Part shown: one piece after another, positions 1-7,935 of the stretch
Position numbering within the stretch: position 1 is the stretch's first letter
Layout: the number at the start of each line of letters is the position of its first letter
Assembly: GCF_001557235.1 (NCBI RefSeq)
Contig: NZ_LSJI01000102.1
Coordinates: 1 to 31,572, forward strand
Reading direction: 5' to 3'
Source: Phenylobacterium sp. CCH9-H3
GTDB taxonomy: Bacteria > Pseudomonadota > Alphaproteobacteria > Caulobacterales > Caulobacteraceae
DNA length: 31,572 bases
Notes under the pieces: model-generated
Databases searched by the model: none
Told to the model about the DNA's origin: nothing
Seen by the model: the letters and a program-made list of their open reading frames with translations, nothing else
Made by a program: the position numbers and the translations under genes

Positions 1-215
1 TCCGCCGCAACCGCCTGCTGAGCCTGAACGAGAACCGGGAGTCGACCTACATCGACCAGGACGCGGTGCGCGACGAGATCATCGCCGCGCGCCGGCTGTA
101 CGAGCGCCACGGCTTCCCCACCATCGACGTCACCCGCCGCTCGGTGGAGGAGACGGCCGCGGCGGTGCTGAACCTGCTGTCCCGCGGCCATGGCCAGGTC
201 GAGGTGCTGGGATGA
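1..215 (+). CDS. ppsR: PpsR-type kinase/pyrophosphorylase (DUF299), 3' end
   Basis: Only the C-terminal ~70 residues are present; the open frame runs in from the left edge (first full codon at base 3). The segment RLLSLNENRESTYIDQD, followed by an arginine/tyrosine-rich helix and a final T-V/I-D-V-T-x-R-S-V-E-E-T motif, matches the end of the DUF299 family. Those proteins are bifunctional Ser/Thr kinase/pyrophosphorylases that regulate PEP synthase or pyruvate phosphate dikinase. The stop TGA (213-215) overlaps the maf start as ATGA, so the genes are probably co-transcribed and translationally coupled. This is the RP001 family of Rickettsia, whose Caulobacter homologue borders the chromosomal origin. 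The enzyme target (PpsA or PpdK) cannot be told from this fragment. Confidence 0.85.
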   Translation, partial: RRNRLLSLNENRESTYIDQDAVRDEIIAARRLYERHGFPTIDVTRRSVEETAAAVLNLLSRGHGQVEVLG

Positions 216-802
216 CGGTGATCCTGGCGTCCAAGAGCGCCGCCCGCCGCGCCGTCCTGGACGGGGCCGGCGTGGCCTATGAGGCGACCGTCGCGGGGGT
301 CGACGAGGACACGGTGAAGGCGTCGCTGCTGACCGAAGGCCATGGGCCGCGCGAGATCGCCGACGCCCTGGCCGAGCTGAAGGCGATCCGCGTCTCCCGC
401 GCCCGGCCGGGGCTGGTCATCGGCTCGGACCAGACCCTGGACCTGGACGGCGCGCTCTACGACAAGGCCGAGGACATCGCAGCGGCGCGCGAGCGCCTGA
501 CCCTGCTGCGCGGCAAGACCCACAGGCTGCACTCGGCGGTGGTGGTGGCGAAGGACGGCGCCCCGATCTGGCGCGAGCTGGTGACGGCGCAGCTGACCAT
601 GCGCGACTTCTCCGACGCCTTCCTCGAGCAGTACCTGGCCACCGAGGGGCCGCACGCCCTGGGTTCGGTGGGGTGCTATCGGCTGGAGGGGCCGGGGGCG
701 CAGCTGTTCTCGAAGATCGAGGGCGACTATTTCGCCATCCTCGGCCTGCCGCTGATGGGGTTGATGGACCTGCTGCGGCGGCACGGGGAGCTGACGGCAT
801 GA
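212..802 (+). CDS. maf: Maf-family nucleotide pyrophosphatase
   Basis: A 196-residue Maf/Ham1-fold protein. The N-terminus [14 protein letters not shown] is the family signature (usually ILASxSPRR), and GSDQTL at ~72 is the conserved GxDT/Q substrate/metal motif. Family members hydrolyse canonical or modified nucleoside triphosphates (dTTP, UTP, m5UTP, psi-UTP, m7GTP) to monophosphate and pyrophosphate, and some affect septation. The length fits the ~190-210 aa family norm. The start ATG overlaps the ppsR stop by 4 bases and its own stop overlaps the aroE start by 4 bases, so it is in the middle of a coupled operon. Which Maf subfamily (YhdE or YceF type) it belongs to is not settled by eye. 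Confidence 0.9.
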   Translation: MTVILASKSAARRAVLDGAGVAYEATVAGVDEDTVKASLLTEGHGPREIADALAELKAIRVSRARPGLVIGSDQTLDLDGALYDKAEDIAAARERLTLLRGKTHRLHSAVVVAKDGAPIWRELVTAQLTMRDFSDAFLEQYLATEGPHALGSVGCYRLEGPGAQLFSKIEGDYFAILGLPLMGLMDLLRRHGELTA

Positions 803-1647
803 TCAGCGCCCGCACCGTGGTGGCGGGGGTGGTGGGACAGCCCATCGCCCACTCGCTCTCGCCGATATTGCACAACGCCTGGCTGGCTGCGGCGGGGATC
901 GACGGCGTCTACGTGGCCTTCGCGCCCCGGGCCGAGAGTTTCGCGGCCTTCGTGGAGGGCCAGCGGGGCGGCGGGGCGATCCGCGGCGTCAACGTGACCG
1001 TGCCGTTCAAGGAGCAGGCCCTCGCCGCGGCGGACGAGGCCAGCGCGCGGGCCCGGCTTGCCGGGGCGGCGAACCTCCTGGTGTTCGAGACCGACGGCCG
1101 GATCCGCGCCGACAATACCGACGGGGTCGGCCTGCTCGGCGCCTTCGAGGCGCAGGTCGAGGGTTTCGACCCAGCCGCGGGGCCGGTGGTGGTGCTGGGC
1201 GCGGGCGGCGCGGCGCGAGGGGCGGCCGCGGCCCTGCTGCTGGCCGGTACGCCGCAGGTGCGGGTGCTGAACCGCACTGTCTCCAAGGCGCAGGCCCTGG
1301 CGTCGGACCTCGGCCCGAAGGTGGTGGCCGGCGCGCTGGCGGATGCTGCCGAAGCCTTCGCGGGGGCCATCGCCGTGATCAATGCGACCGCCGCCGGCAT
1401 GTCGCCAGGCCAGGGGCTGGACGTGCCATTGGGGGCCACGCCGGAAAGCGCGGTGGTGATGGACATGTTCTACAAGCCGCTGGTGACGCCCTTCCTCGCC
1501 CAGGCGCAGGCCTTGGGACGTCGGACCGTGGATGGGCTGGAGATGCTGGTGCGCCAGGCCGAGCCGTCGTTCGAGGCCCTGTTCGGCGCGCCGCCCCCGG
1601 CGGGCGTGGACGTGCGCGCCCTGGCGCTCAAGGTGTTGAACGGATGA
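799..1647 (+). CDS. aroE: Shikimate dehydrogenase (NADP+)
   Basis: Reduces 3-dehydroshikimate to shikimate in the chorismate/aromatic amino acid pathway, in the cytoplasm. The protein of 282 residues starts with [16 protein letters not shown], the shikimate-binding SxS segment, followed by [10 protein letters not shown] with the catalytic Lys (~70) and NTDGVG with the Asp partner (~107). The Rossmann NADP site is [11 protein letters not shown] (~133-143), then [13 protein letters not shown] near the C-terminus is also typical. An open frame extends upstream, but ATG 799 is chosen because it overlaps the maf stop (ATGA) and matches the usual family N-terminus. The stop overlaps the coaE start in the same way. 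Confidence 0.95.
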   Translation: MISARTVVAGVVGQPIAHSLSPILHNAWLAAAGIDGVYVAFAPRAESFAAFVEGQRGGGAIRGVNVTVPFKEQALAAADEASARARLAGAANLLVFETDGRIRADNTDGVGLLGAFEAQVEGFDPAAGPVVVLGAGGAARGAAAALLLAGTPQVRVLNRTVSKAQALASDLGPKVVAGALADAAEAFAGAIAVINATAAGMSPGQGLDVPLGATPESAVVMDMFYKPLVTPFLAQAQALGRRTVDGLEMLVRQAEPSFEALFGAPPPAGVDVRALALKVLNG

Positions 1648-2240
1648 GGATCATCGGCCTGACCGGCTCCATCGGCATGGGCAAGTCGACCACCGCGGCG
1701 ATGTTCCGCGACCTGGGGATTCCGGTCTACGACGCCGACGCGGCGGTCCACGACCTCTACGACGAGGGCGGGGCGGCCGTCGGGCCGGTGGACGAGGCCT
1801 TTCCCGGGGTCGTGAAGGACGGCCGGGTGGATCGGGAGGAACTGCGCAAGCGGGTGCTGGGCCAGCCCGAGGAGCTCAAGCGCCTCAACGCCATCGTCCA
1901 CCCGCTGGTGGGCCGGGACCGGATCGGTTTCTTCAAGGCGGCCGAAGAGGCGGGCGCCGACATGGTCGTGCTGGACGTGCCCCTACTCTACGAGACCGGC
2001 GGCGACGCCAATGTGGAGGCGGTGGTGGTGGTCTCGGCGCCGCCCGAAATGCAGCGGGAGCGGGTGCTGGCCCGTCCCGGCATGACACCGGAGCGCCTCG
2101 ACGCCATCCTCGCCCAGCAGATGGCCGACGCCGAAAAACGCGCCCGCGCCCACTACGTCGTCGACACCGGCCGCGGCCTGGACGCCGCCCGCGAACAGGT
2201 GGCCGCCATCGTGGCGGATCTGCGTGCGAAGCAGCCGTAA
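1644..2240 (+). CDS. coaE: Dephospho-CoA kinase
   Basis: Phosphorylates the ribose 3'-OH of dephospho-CoA, the last step of coenzyme A synthesis. The 198-residue protein begins [16 protein letters not shown], a textbook CoaE P-loop, followed by [10 protein letters not shown] (substrate-binding Asp) and [10 protein letters not shown] (lid and LPLLfE-type motif). Its length is standard. The ATG overlaps the aroE stop by 4 bases. It closes the ppsR-maf-aroE-coaE run, and an inverted repeat follows directly after the stop and before dnaQ. CoaE next to DnaQ and AroE is common in Alphaproteobacteria. Confidence 0.95.
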   Translation: MRIIGLTGSIGMGKSTTAAMFRDLGIPVYDADAAVHDLYDEGGAAVGPVDEAFPGVVKDGRVDREELRKRVLGQPEELKRLNAIVHPLVGRDRIGFFKAAEEAGADMVVLDVPLLYETGGDANVEAVVVVSAPPEMQRERVLARPGMTPERLDAILAQQMADAEKRARAHYVVDTGRGLDAAREQVAAIVADLRAKQP

Positions 2241-2244
2241 GGCG

Positions 2245-2310
2245 ACCGCCAAGACGCCAAGTTCGCCAAGGGCCGTTTCGGCGTCTTTGCCTCGTTGGCG
2301 TCTTGGCGGT
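2245..2310. repeat. Inverted repeat built of tandem CGCCAAG units
   Basis: Perfect 16-bp arms: ACCGCCAAGACGCCAA at 2245-2260 and its reverse complement at 2295-2310, with 34 bases between. The left side contains three tandem units (CGCCAAGA, CGCCAAGTT, CGCCAAGG). The right side repeats the pattern in reverse with decay. It lies in the 131-base gap between coaE and dnaQ and could form a hairpin in RNA, perhaps acting as a terminator or mRNA end. Its design (adenine-separated tandem CGCnnAAG words, inverted) is shared with the element at 6041-6101, so it looks like a dispersed intergenic repeat family rather than a one-off terminator. Confidence 0.8.
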
Positions 2311-2371
2311 GATCTGTCGCGCCGGCCGCTTCGCAGTTGAAATTCCAGCGCGAACCGGGCCATCAAGAGGC

Positions 2372-3076
2372 ATGGCTCGCGAGATTGTCCTCGACACCGA
2401 AACGACCGGTTTCGATCCCAACACCGGCGACCGGCTGGTGGAACTGGCGGCGCTGGAGATCGAGAGCTTCGTGCCCACCGGCCGCAGCTTCCACGTCTAT
2501 ATCGACCCCTGCCGCGACATGCCCGCCGAGGCGGAGAAGGTTCACGGCCTGTCCGCCGCCTTCCTGCGCGGCAAGCCCCGCTTCGAGCATCCCGAGGTGG
2601 TGGATGCGTTCCTGGAGTTCGTGGGTGACGCCCCGCTGATCGCACACAACGCCGCCTTCGACCGCGGCTTCATCAACTGGGAGCTGGCGAACTGCCGCCG
2701 CGACCACCTGCCCGAACATCGCTGGATCGACACCCTGGCGCTGGCGAAGCAGCGGTTTCCGGGGATGCACAACTCGCTGGACGCGCTCTGCAAGCGCTTC
2801 AAGGTCTCGCTCAGCGAGCGCGAGAAGCACGGCGCCTTGATCGACGCCAAGCTGCTGGCGGCCGTCTACCTGGAGCTGAAGGGCGGCCGCGAGCGGCGCC
2901 TGGAACTGTCGAGCGTGACCATGGTCAACGCCGTGGCGGTGGCCAGCCGCAACGAATACGGCGCCCGGCCCCGCCCCCTGGCCCTCCGCTCCACCGAAGA
3001 AGAGCGGGCCCTCCATGCCTCGTTCATTCGCGAAAAGGTGAAGGGCGAGGACCTCTGGACGCGGTTCGGTCTCTAG
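2372..3076 (+). CDS. dnaQ: DNA polymerase III epsilon subunit (3'-5' proofreading exonuclease)
   Basis: The proofreading subunit of the replicative polymerase, 234 residues. The DEDDh exonuclease motifs are all visible: ExoI VLDTETTGFD (residues ~6-15), ExoII LIAHNAAFDRGFI (~90-102), and ExoIII HGALIDAKLLAAVY (~153-166) with the catalytic His and Asp. The C-terminal tail, usually the alpha-binding region, ends in EDLWTRFGL. ATG 2372 is used because it is preceded by AGAGG at 2366-2370 and gives the normal family N-terminus (MxREIVLDTETTG); the frame is open further upstream through the repeat. It is convergent with secB. Confidence 0.94.
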   Translation: MAREIVLDTETTGFDPNTGDRLVELAALEIESFVPTGRSFHVYIDPCRDMPAEAEKVHGLSAAFLRGKPRFEHPEVVDAFLEFVGDAPLIAHNAAFDRGFINWELANCRRDHLPEHRWIDTLALAKQRFPGMHNSLDALCKRFKVSLSEREKHGALIDAKLLAAVYLELKGGRERRLELSSVTMVNAVAVASRNEYGARPRPLALRSTEEERALHASFIREKVKGEDLWTRFGL

Positions 3077-3103
3077 GGCCGCCGTCCCCTTCCGAAGGCC
3101 CTA
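3074..3103. terminator. Hairpin joining the stops of dnaQ and secB
   Basis: TAGGGCC (3074-3080) and GGCCCTA (3097-3103) form a perfect 7-bp stem with a 16-base loop. The stem contains the TAG stop codons of both convergent genes, dnaQ on + and secB on -. It is a plausible bidirectional transcription end, although no T-run follows on either strand. Confidence 0.5.
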
Positions 3104-3586
3104 TGCGTGCCCGACCTGGGGCTCGCCCTGGGCCTTGCGCGCCGCATAGACGCCGGCGAAGTCGATGGGATCCAGCAGGAACGGCGGGAAGCCGCCCTCG
3201 GAGCTGACCTCGGCGATGATCCGGCGGGCGAAGGGGAACAGGTAGCGCGGGCACTCGATCAGCAGCACCGGCTCCATTTCCTCGGCCGGCACGCCGCCGA
3301 TCTGGAAGACGCCGCCGTAGAGCAGCTCCACATGGAACAGGGCGCCGTCGGTGCGGGCGGCGCGGGCCGACAGCTTCAGGTCGACCTCGAACAGGCCGTC
3401 CTCGCGGCCGCGGGCGTTCATCTCGACGTTGAGGTCGATCTGCGGCTGGTCCTGGCTGGGACGCAGGGCGTCGGGGGCGCGCGGGTTCTCGAACGACAGG
3501 TCGCGGATGAACTGGGCCAGGATGCGGATGCCGGGCTCGCCGCCCTGGGCCGGGGGCGCGCCGGCGCCGAGGTCGATTTCGCTCAT
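3101..3586 (-). CDS. secB: Protein-export chaperone SecB
   Basis: A homotetrameric cytosolic chaperone that keeps preproteins unfolded and hands them to SecA. The protein of 161 residues has the family features in order: [14 protein letters not shown] (~23-36), NVEMNAR, LLYGGVF (~88-94), and [30 protein letters not shown] near the C-terminus, the most conserved SecB segment (given here as its Pro-Tyr-Leu-Phe-Pro-Phe core). The acidic and Gly/Pro-rich N-terminus is typical of alphaproteobacterial SecB. It is divergent from the Tim44-domain gene across a 177-base gap that should hold both promoters; I could not identify convincing -35/-10 boxes there. Confidence 0.95.
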   Translation of the reverse strand: MSEIDLGAGAPPAQGGEPGIRILAQFIRDLSFENPRAPDALRPSQDQPQIDLNVEMNARGREDGLFEVDLKLSARAARTDGALFHVELLYGGVFQIGGVPAEEMEPVLLIECPRYLFPFARRIIAEVSSEGGFPPFLLDPIDFAGVYAARKAQGEPQVGHA

Positions 3587-3763
3587 GGTCGGACGGAATT
3601 TCTCTTCACGCGGAACGCGAGGATCGCGCTCGTTCGGGCCGAGCGGCTATCATGGCGCCCAGGGTGATGCAACGCCGCCCCTGACGCGGGCGTTCCTGCG
3701 GACTATATTGAGGTATTGAGCGTATAAGGTCCCCGAAGCCCCGCCACTGCCGAAAGCACCGCG

Positions 3764-4381
3764 TTGCAAGTCCTCGAACTGATCATCTTCGCCGGCCTCG
3801 CGGTCATCGTGCTGTACCAGCTCTATTCGGTGCTGGGCCGGCGCGTCGGACGCCAGCCCGAGGATCGCCCCGCGGTCGAAGCGGCCGCCGGGTCCGTGCG
3901 CGCGCCCGAGCGCCTGGCCGATCCCATCGACGACGGGGTCGAGCTGACCGGCCTGGCCGCCATCAAGGCCAAGGACCCGTCCTTCGACATGGGCCACTTC
4001 CTGGCCGGGGCGAAGGGCGCCTACGAGATGATCGTCAAGGCGTTCGCCGAGGGCGATAAAGCGACGCTGGGCAACCTGCTGGCGCCGGGCGTGCTCTCCA
4101 GCTTCGAGGCTGTGATCGACCAGCGCGCCGCCGAAGGCCGCACCGAGACGGTCGAATTCTTCCACCCGCCCCGGGCGGACCTGGAGAAGGCGCAGGTCGT
4201 CCAGGGCGACCTGGCGCAGGTGACCGTCCGGTTCCTGGCAGAGTTCCGCAGCCGCACCAAGGGCCCCGAAGGTGAGGGCGTCGACGATCGGCGCACGGCC
4301 GAACTGTGGACCTTCGAGCGCCGGCTGAAGAGCCGCGATCCCAACTGGACCCTGGTCCACGTCGACGCCGCCGAGGCCTGA
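3764..4381 (+). CDS. Tim44/TimA-domain inner-membrane-associated protein
   Basis: The 205-residue product starts with one hydrophobic helix (residues ~2-19, LELIIFAGLAVIVLYQLYSVLG). A basic and proline-rich linker follows, then a C-terminal Tim44-like (NTF2-fold) domain from ~70: the DMGHFLAGAKGAYEMIVKAF segment, LGNLLAPGVLSSFEAVID, and a final WTFERRLKSRDPNWTLVHVD that is diagnostic of the family. A TTG start at 3764 is used because the frame is closed by TAA at 3725 and no ATG/GTG lies between. Bacterial homologues (TimA of Caulobacter) are located at the inner membrane; the exact function is unsettled. It is followed by mltA after 7 bases and probably co-transcribed. Confidence 0.85.
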   Translation: MQVLELIIFAGLAVIVLYQLYSVLGRRVGRQPEDRPAVEAAAGSVRAPERLADPIDDGVELTGLAAIKAKDPSFDMGHFLAGAKGAYEMIVKAFAEGDKATLGNLLAPGVLSSFEAVIDQRAAEGRTETVEFFHPPRADLEKAQVVQGDLAQVTVRFLAEFRSRTKGPEGEGVDDRRTAELWTFERRLKSRDPNWTLVHVDAAEA

Positions 4382-4388
4382 GTTCCGC

Positions 4389-5513
4389 ATGCGCTGGGGG
4401 GTTGTCGCGGCTGCTTTCGCCGCCCTGGGCATGGCCGCCTGCGCCACGCCGTACGAACACGGGCCGATACCGCCGGGCTATCCGCCGCTTCCCGAGCCGG
4501 CGCCCCGGCCGCCACCGCCGCCTGAGCCGCCCCGCGTGGTGGAGCTCTCCCAGCTTCCTGGATGGGCCGCCGAGGACCACGACGGCGCCTTCGAAGCCTG
4601 GCGCACCACCTGCCACGCCAGCCGCGACCGCGTCCTGGCCGACCTGTGCGCCCGCGCCCGCGCCCTCGGCCCCATCGCGCGGGGCGATGGACGCGCGTTC
4701 CTTGAGCGGGCCTTCCGCGCCGAGCGCCTAGGATCGGCCGACGGCGTCCTGACCGCCTATTTCGCGCCGGTGTACGAGGCGCGCCGGCGGCCCGACGCGG
4801 AATTCAGCGCGCCCGTGCGGCCCAAGCCGGCCGACCTGGTGGTGGCGGACGGCGGGATCGTCCTGCGCACCCTGCCCGACGGCTCGGCCGAGCCCTACCC
4901 CGATCGCGCGACCATCGAGGCCACGCCCATCGACAAACCCCTGGCCTGGATGCGGCCCGAGGAGCTGTTCTTCCTGCAGGTGCAGGGCTCGGGCGTCCTG
5001 ACCTTCGAGGACGGAACGCGGGTGAAGGCGCTCTACGCGGCCAACAACGGCCAGACTTTCGCCGGCATCGCCAATCCGATGCGCGACCGCGGCCTGCTGG
5101 CGCGGGACAACACCTCGGGCGACGCGATCCGGAACTGGCTCGCCGCCCACCGGGGGCCGCAAGCCGACGAGATCATGCGTCTCAACCCGCGTTACGCCTT
5201 CTTCCGGCTGACGCCCGACGACGGCAAGCCGCCGGTCGGAGCCGCCAACATCCCGCTGCCGGCGGGCCGCGCGGTGGCTGTCGATCCCGCCTTCCACGGC
5301 ATGGGCGAGCTGTTGTGGATCGACGCCGAGGCCCCGTTGCTGGCCGGCGCCTTCCCAGCCTATCGCCGCCTCGCCACGGCGCTGGACACGGGCGGGGCGA
5401 TCAAGGGACAGGTGCGGGCCGACCTTTACCTCGGTGAAGGCGCGGCGGCCGGCGCCGAGGCAGGCCGGGTCCGTCATACGCTGCGGCTCTATCGGCTCGT
5501 GCCCCGGCCATGA
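4389..5513 (+). CDS. mltA: Membrane-bound lytic murein transglycosylase A (lipoprotein)
   Basis: Cleaves the MurNAc-GlcNAc bond of peptidoglycan with formation of 1,6-anhydroMurNAc. The 374-residue protein has a lipoprotein signal (hydrophobic stretch, then MAAC with Cys18 as probable lipidation site) and a proline-rich linker (~27-50). The MltA domain follows (~115-270; GVLTAYFAPVYEA, PIDKPLAWMRPEELFFLQVQGSG), then the C-terminal 3D domain (WIDAEAPL, then ALDTGGAIKGQVRADLYLG), which contains the catalytic Asp. The stop overlaps the Smr-gene ATG by 4 bases. Tim44-MltA-Smr is a conserved trio in this clade. Confidence 0.93.
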   Translation: MRWGVVAAAFAALGMAACATPYEHGPIPPGYPPLPEPAPRPPPPPEPPRVVELSQLPGWAAEDHDGAFEAWRTTCHASRDRVLADLCARARALGPIARGDGRAFLERAFRAERLGSADGVLTAYFAPVYEARRRPDAEFSAPVRPKPADLVVADGGIVLRTLPDGSAEPYPDRATIEATPIDKPLAWMRPEELFFLQVQGSGVLTFEDGTRVKALYAANNGQTFAGIANPMRDRGLLARDNTSGDAIRNWLAAHRGPQADEIMRLNPRYAFFRLTPDDGKPPVGAANIPLPAGRAVAVDPAFHGMGELLWIDAEAPLLAGAFPAYRRLATALDTGGAIKGQVRADLYLGEGAAAGAEAGRVRHTLRLYRLVPRP

Positions 5514-6013
5514 AACGTCCGCTGAAGCCGGAGGAGCAGAAGATCTGGTCGATGGTGGCCGCCACCGTCCATCCCCTGCCCGGCCGCAGCGCCCCGAGGA
5601 AGCCGACGCCCCAGACCCTCGACGCCCCGGCGCGGATCGAGCCCAAGCGCGCCGAGGAGGCCCGGCAGCGCCCGCGCGAGGCGCTGGAGGGCATCGAGCC
5701 CAACCGCCGCCACCGCATCGCCCGCGAGCGCGAGGAGATCGGGGCCCGCATCGACCTGCACGGCATGACCCAGGATCGGGCCCGAGCGGCCCTGGAGGCG
5801 TTCGTGCTCCGCGCCTTCGACGACGGCTGGCGCGCGGTGTTGGTGATCACCGGCAAGGGCGTGCAGGGCGACGGCGTCCTGCGCAAGCGCGTGCCCGACT
5901 GGCTGGGCGCGCCACACCTCGCCCACGTGGTCGCCGGCCTCTCCGAAGCCGCCCGCCACCACGGCGGCGCCGGCGCTCTGTATGTGGCGTTGAAGCGCAA
6001 GCCGCGGGGGTGA
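5510..6013 (+). CDS. Smr-domain protein (MutS2 C-terminal-like nuclease domain)
   Basis: The 167-residue protein has a disordered, charged N-terminal half (rich in Pro/Arg/Glu) and a C-terminal Smr domain from ~80. Motifs are IDLHGMTQDRAR (the DLHG motif), VLVITGKGVQGDGVLRKRVPDWL (the TGKG motif), and HHGGAGALYVALKR at the end. Smr domains bind and often nick nucleic acids; stand-alone bacterial members have been linked to DNA repair/recombination or ribosome-associated RNA cleavage, and the substrate here is unknown. It is translationally coupled to mltA through ATGA. The downstream inverted repeat at 6041-6101 separates it from the convergent his operon. Confidence 0.88.
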   Translation: MKRPLKPEEQKIWSMVAATVHPLPGRSAPRKPTPQTLDAPARIEPKRAEEARQRPREALEGIEPNRRHRIAREREEIGARIDLHGMTQDRARAALEAFVLRAFDDGWRAVLVITGKGVQGDGVLRKRVPDWLGAPHLAHVVAGLSEAARHHGGAGALYVALKRKPRG

Positions 6014-6040
6014 CAGGCGCGGGGCGCGTTGAAGATTCAA

Positions 6041-6101
6041 CCGCAGAAGACGCAGAAGAGCGGGCGACCTGCCTTCCACGATCTTTCTGCGTTTTCTGCG
6101 G
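6041..6101. repeat. Inverted repeat built of tandem CGCAGAAG units
   Basis: The left arm CCGCAGAAGACGCAGAA (6041-6057) pairs with TTCTGCGTTTTCTGCGG (6085-6101). That gives 17 positions with one G-U-type mismatch and a 27-base loop. Each arm is itself two tandem words (CGCAGAAGA, CGCAGAAG). It sits between the convergent Smr gene and hisE, so it may also act as a two-way terminator. It has the same architecture as 2245-2310 with a different word, which supports a dispersed family. Confidence 0.8.
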
Positions 6102-6119
6102 CTTAGACCGCTTGGGGCG

Positions 6120-6443
6120 TTACTTCGCCCGCCCGGCCTTTTCGGTGAGGCCGGACGTGCCCTCGCGGGCTTCCAGGCGTTCGGCGACTTCGTCGAGGCT
6201 GACGCCGGCGGCGGCGATGACCACCAGCCAGTGGTAGATGAGGTCGGCGCTTTCCGCGGTGAGGGCGTCGCGGTCGCCCTGGGCGGCGGCGATCACCGTC
6301 TCGACCGCCTCCTCGCCCATCTTCTTGGCGGCGCGGTCCAGGTCGCCCAGCAGCTGGGCCGTGTAGGAGGTGGAGGTGTCGCCGCCGCGGCGGCTCTCGA
6401 TGGTGGCGGCGAGGCGGTCGATCACCTGGGCGAAACGAGTCAT
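6120..6443 (-). CDS. hisE: Phosphoribosyl-ATP pyrophosphatase
   Basis: Hydrolyses phosphoribosyl-ATP to PR-AMP and pyrophosphate, the second step of histidine synthesis. The 107-residue all-alpha MazG-like protein shows SYTAQLLGDLDRAAKKMGEEAVET (the metal-binding ExxE region), then ESADLIYHWLVVIAAAGVSLDEV. This is the stand-alone alphaproteobacterial form, not fused to HisI, and no hisI is in this window. The start ATG shares one base with the hisF stop (TGATG), so it is the last gene of the coupled his operon. Confidence 0.95.
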   Translation of the reverse strand: MTRFAQVIDRLAATIESRRGGDTSTSYTAQLLGDLDRAAKKMGEEAVETVIAAAQGDRDALTAESADLIYHWLVVIAAAGVSLDEVAERLEAREGTSGLTEKAGRAK

Positions 6444-7216
6444 CAGGCGGCGAGCTCCGAGAGGCGGACGGGGATGCCGGCGGCGGCCATGGCGGCCTTG
6501 GCCTGGCCGATTGTGATCTCGCCGAAGTGGAAGATCGACGCCGCCAGCACGGCGTCGGCGCCGGCCTCTACGGCCTCGATCAGGTGCCGGGTGTTCCCCG
6601 CCCCTCCCGAAGCGATCACCGGGACGCTCACCGCCGAGGTGACCGCGCGCAGGAGTTCCAGGTCGTAGCCGGTCTTGGCGCCGTCGCGGTCCATGGAGGT
6701 CAGCAGGATCTCGCCGGCGCCCTTGGCCACCACCTCGACGGCGTAGTCCACCGCGTTCAGGCCGGTGGCGTTGCGGCCGCCGTGGGTGAACACTTCCCAG
6801 TGCCCGCCCACCCGCTTGGCGTCCACGGACACAACCACGGCCTGGCTGCCGAACGCGTCGGCGCAGCGGGCGACCACGTCGCGGTCGTTCACGGCGGCGG
6901 TCATGATCGAGATCTTGTCGGCGCCGGCCAGCAGCAGGCGGCGCGCATCGTCCACCGACCGGATGCCCCCGCCCACCGACAGGGGCATGAAGCAGACGTC
7001 GGCCGTGCGGGCCACCACGTCCAGGATCGTGCCGCGGTTCTCGTGGCTGGCGGTGATGTCCAGGAACATCAGCTCGTCGGCGCCGGCGGCGTCATAGGCC
7101 TGGGCCTGTTCGACCGGATCGCCGGCGTCCACCAGGTTGACGAACTGCACGCCTTTGACGACGCGCCCGTCCTTCACGTCCAGGCAGGGGATGACCCGGA
7201 CCTTCAGGCCGCTCAT
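6443..7216 (-). CDS. hisF: Imidazole glycerol phosphate synthase, cyclase subunit
   Basis: A (beta-alpha)8 barrel of 257 residues. With HisH-derived ammonia it converts PRFAR to imidazole glycerol phosphate and AICAR. The start [19 protein letters not shown] contains the catalytic Asp11, DITAS and [10 protein letters not shown] form the first phosphate site, and [19 protein letters not shown] contains the second catalytic Asp (~Asp130 region). ASGGAGN is the distal phosphate loop. The frame is open upstream through hisA, but ATG 7216 overlaps the hisA stop as ATGA and gives the standard N-terminus. Confidence 0.96.
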   Translation of the reverse strand: MSGLKVRVIPCLDVKDGRVVKGVQFVNLVDAGDPVEQAQAYDAAGADELMFLDITASHENRGTILDVVARTADVCFMPLSVGGGIRSVDDARRLLLAGADKISIMTAAVNDRDVVARCADAFGSQAVVVSVDAKRVGGHWEVFTHGGRNATGLNAVDYAVEVVAKGAGEILLTSMDRDGAKTGYDLELLRAVTSAVSVPVIASGGAGNTRHLIEAVEAGADAVLAASIFHFGEITIGQAKAAMAAAGIPVRLSELAA

Positions 7217-7935
7217 GCCGCGATTTCCAGGGCCTCGGCCGGGTTGATGGCGCCGTTGTAGAGCGCCCGGCCCAGGACCGCCCCGGCCACCGGCACGCCC
7301 TTGCGCGCTTTCAGCTTGGCGATGTCGTCGACGGTGGCCAGGCCCCCGGCGGCGATCACCGGGATGGAGACGGCGTCGGCCATGGCGCCGAAGGCCTCGA
7401 CGTTGAAGCCCATGACCGTGCCGTCCCGGTCGATGTCGGTGACGATCAGGGCGGCGACGCCCGCGTCCTCGAACCGTTTGGCCACGGTGATGGCGTCCAG
7501 GTCGCTGTCGGCGGTCCAGCCGTCGACGGCCACCTTGCCCTTGCGCACGTCGACGCTGACGGCGATCTGCTCCGGCCAGCGCTTGGCGGCCTCCAGAACG
7601 ATCTTCGGCTCCTTCACCGCCACGGTGCCGAGGATGACGCGGCTGACGCCCGCCTCGATCCAGCGCTCCATGTCCTTGAGCGTGCGGATGCCGCCGCCCA
7701 GCTGCACTGGCACCGAGACCGACGAGAGGATGGCCTCGACGGCGGCGCCGTTCACCGCCTTGCCCTGCACCGCCCCGTTCAGGTCGACCACGTGGATCCA
7801 GTGGAAGCCGGCCTCCACGAAGCTCTTCGCCTGGGCGGCGGGCTCGGTGTTGAAGACGGTGGCGGTGGAGAGGTCGCCGTGCAGGACCCGGACGCACTGG
7901 CCGTCCTTCAGGTCGATGGCGGGGTAGAGGATCAA
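7213..7935 (-). CDS. hisA: Phosphoribosylformimino-AICAR-phosphate isomerase (ProFAR isomerase)
   Basis: A (beta-alpha)8 barrel isomerase for the Amadori step of histidine synthesis. It shows [15 protein letters not shown] with the catalytic Asp, [40 protein letters not shown] with the second Asp, and [13 protein letters not shown] choose TTG at 7935: it is preceded by GGAG with an 8-base spacer, overlaps the hisH stop as TTGA (the same coupling as the ATGA overlaps here), and yields the family-standard [12 protein letters not shown] start of 240 residues. A GTG three codons upstream (7944, 243 residues) is the alternative, but its ribosome binding site would be poor. Confidence 0.93.
   Translation of the reverse strand: MILYPAIDLKDGQCVRVLHGDLSTATVFNTEPAAQAKSFVEAGFHWIHVVDLNGAVQGKAVNGAAVEAILSSVSVPVQLGGGIRTLKDMERWIEAGVSRVILGTVAVKEPKIVLEAAKRWPEQIAVSVDVRKGKVAVDGWTADSDLDAITVAKRFEDAGVAALIVTDIDRDGTVMGFNVEAFGAMADAVSIPVIAAGGLATVDDIAKLKARKGVPVAGAVLGRALYNGAINPAEALEIAA

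Noticed and set aside
3708..3728. TTGAGG and TATAAG before the Tim44-domain gene as a promoter
   Set aside because: Only 9 bases separate the hexamers, too short for a sigma70-type promoter.
7217..7897. N-terminal extension of HisF
   Set aside because: Out-of-frame reading through hisA; the HisF N-terminus starts at ATG 7216 with an ATGA overlap.
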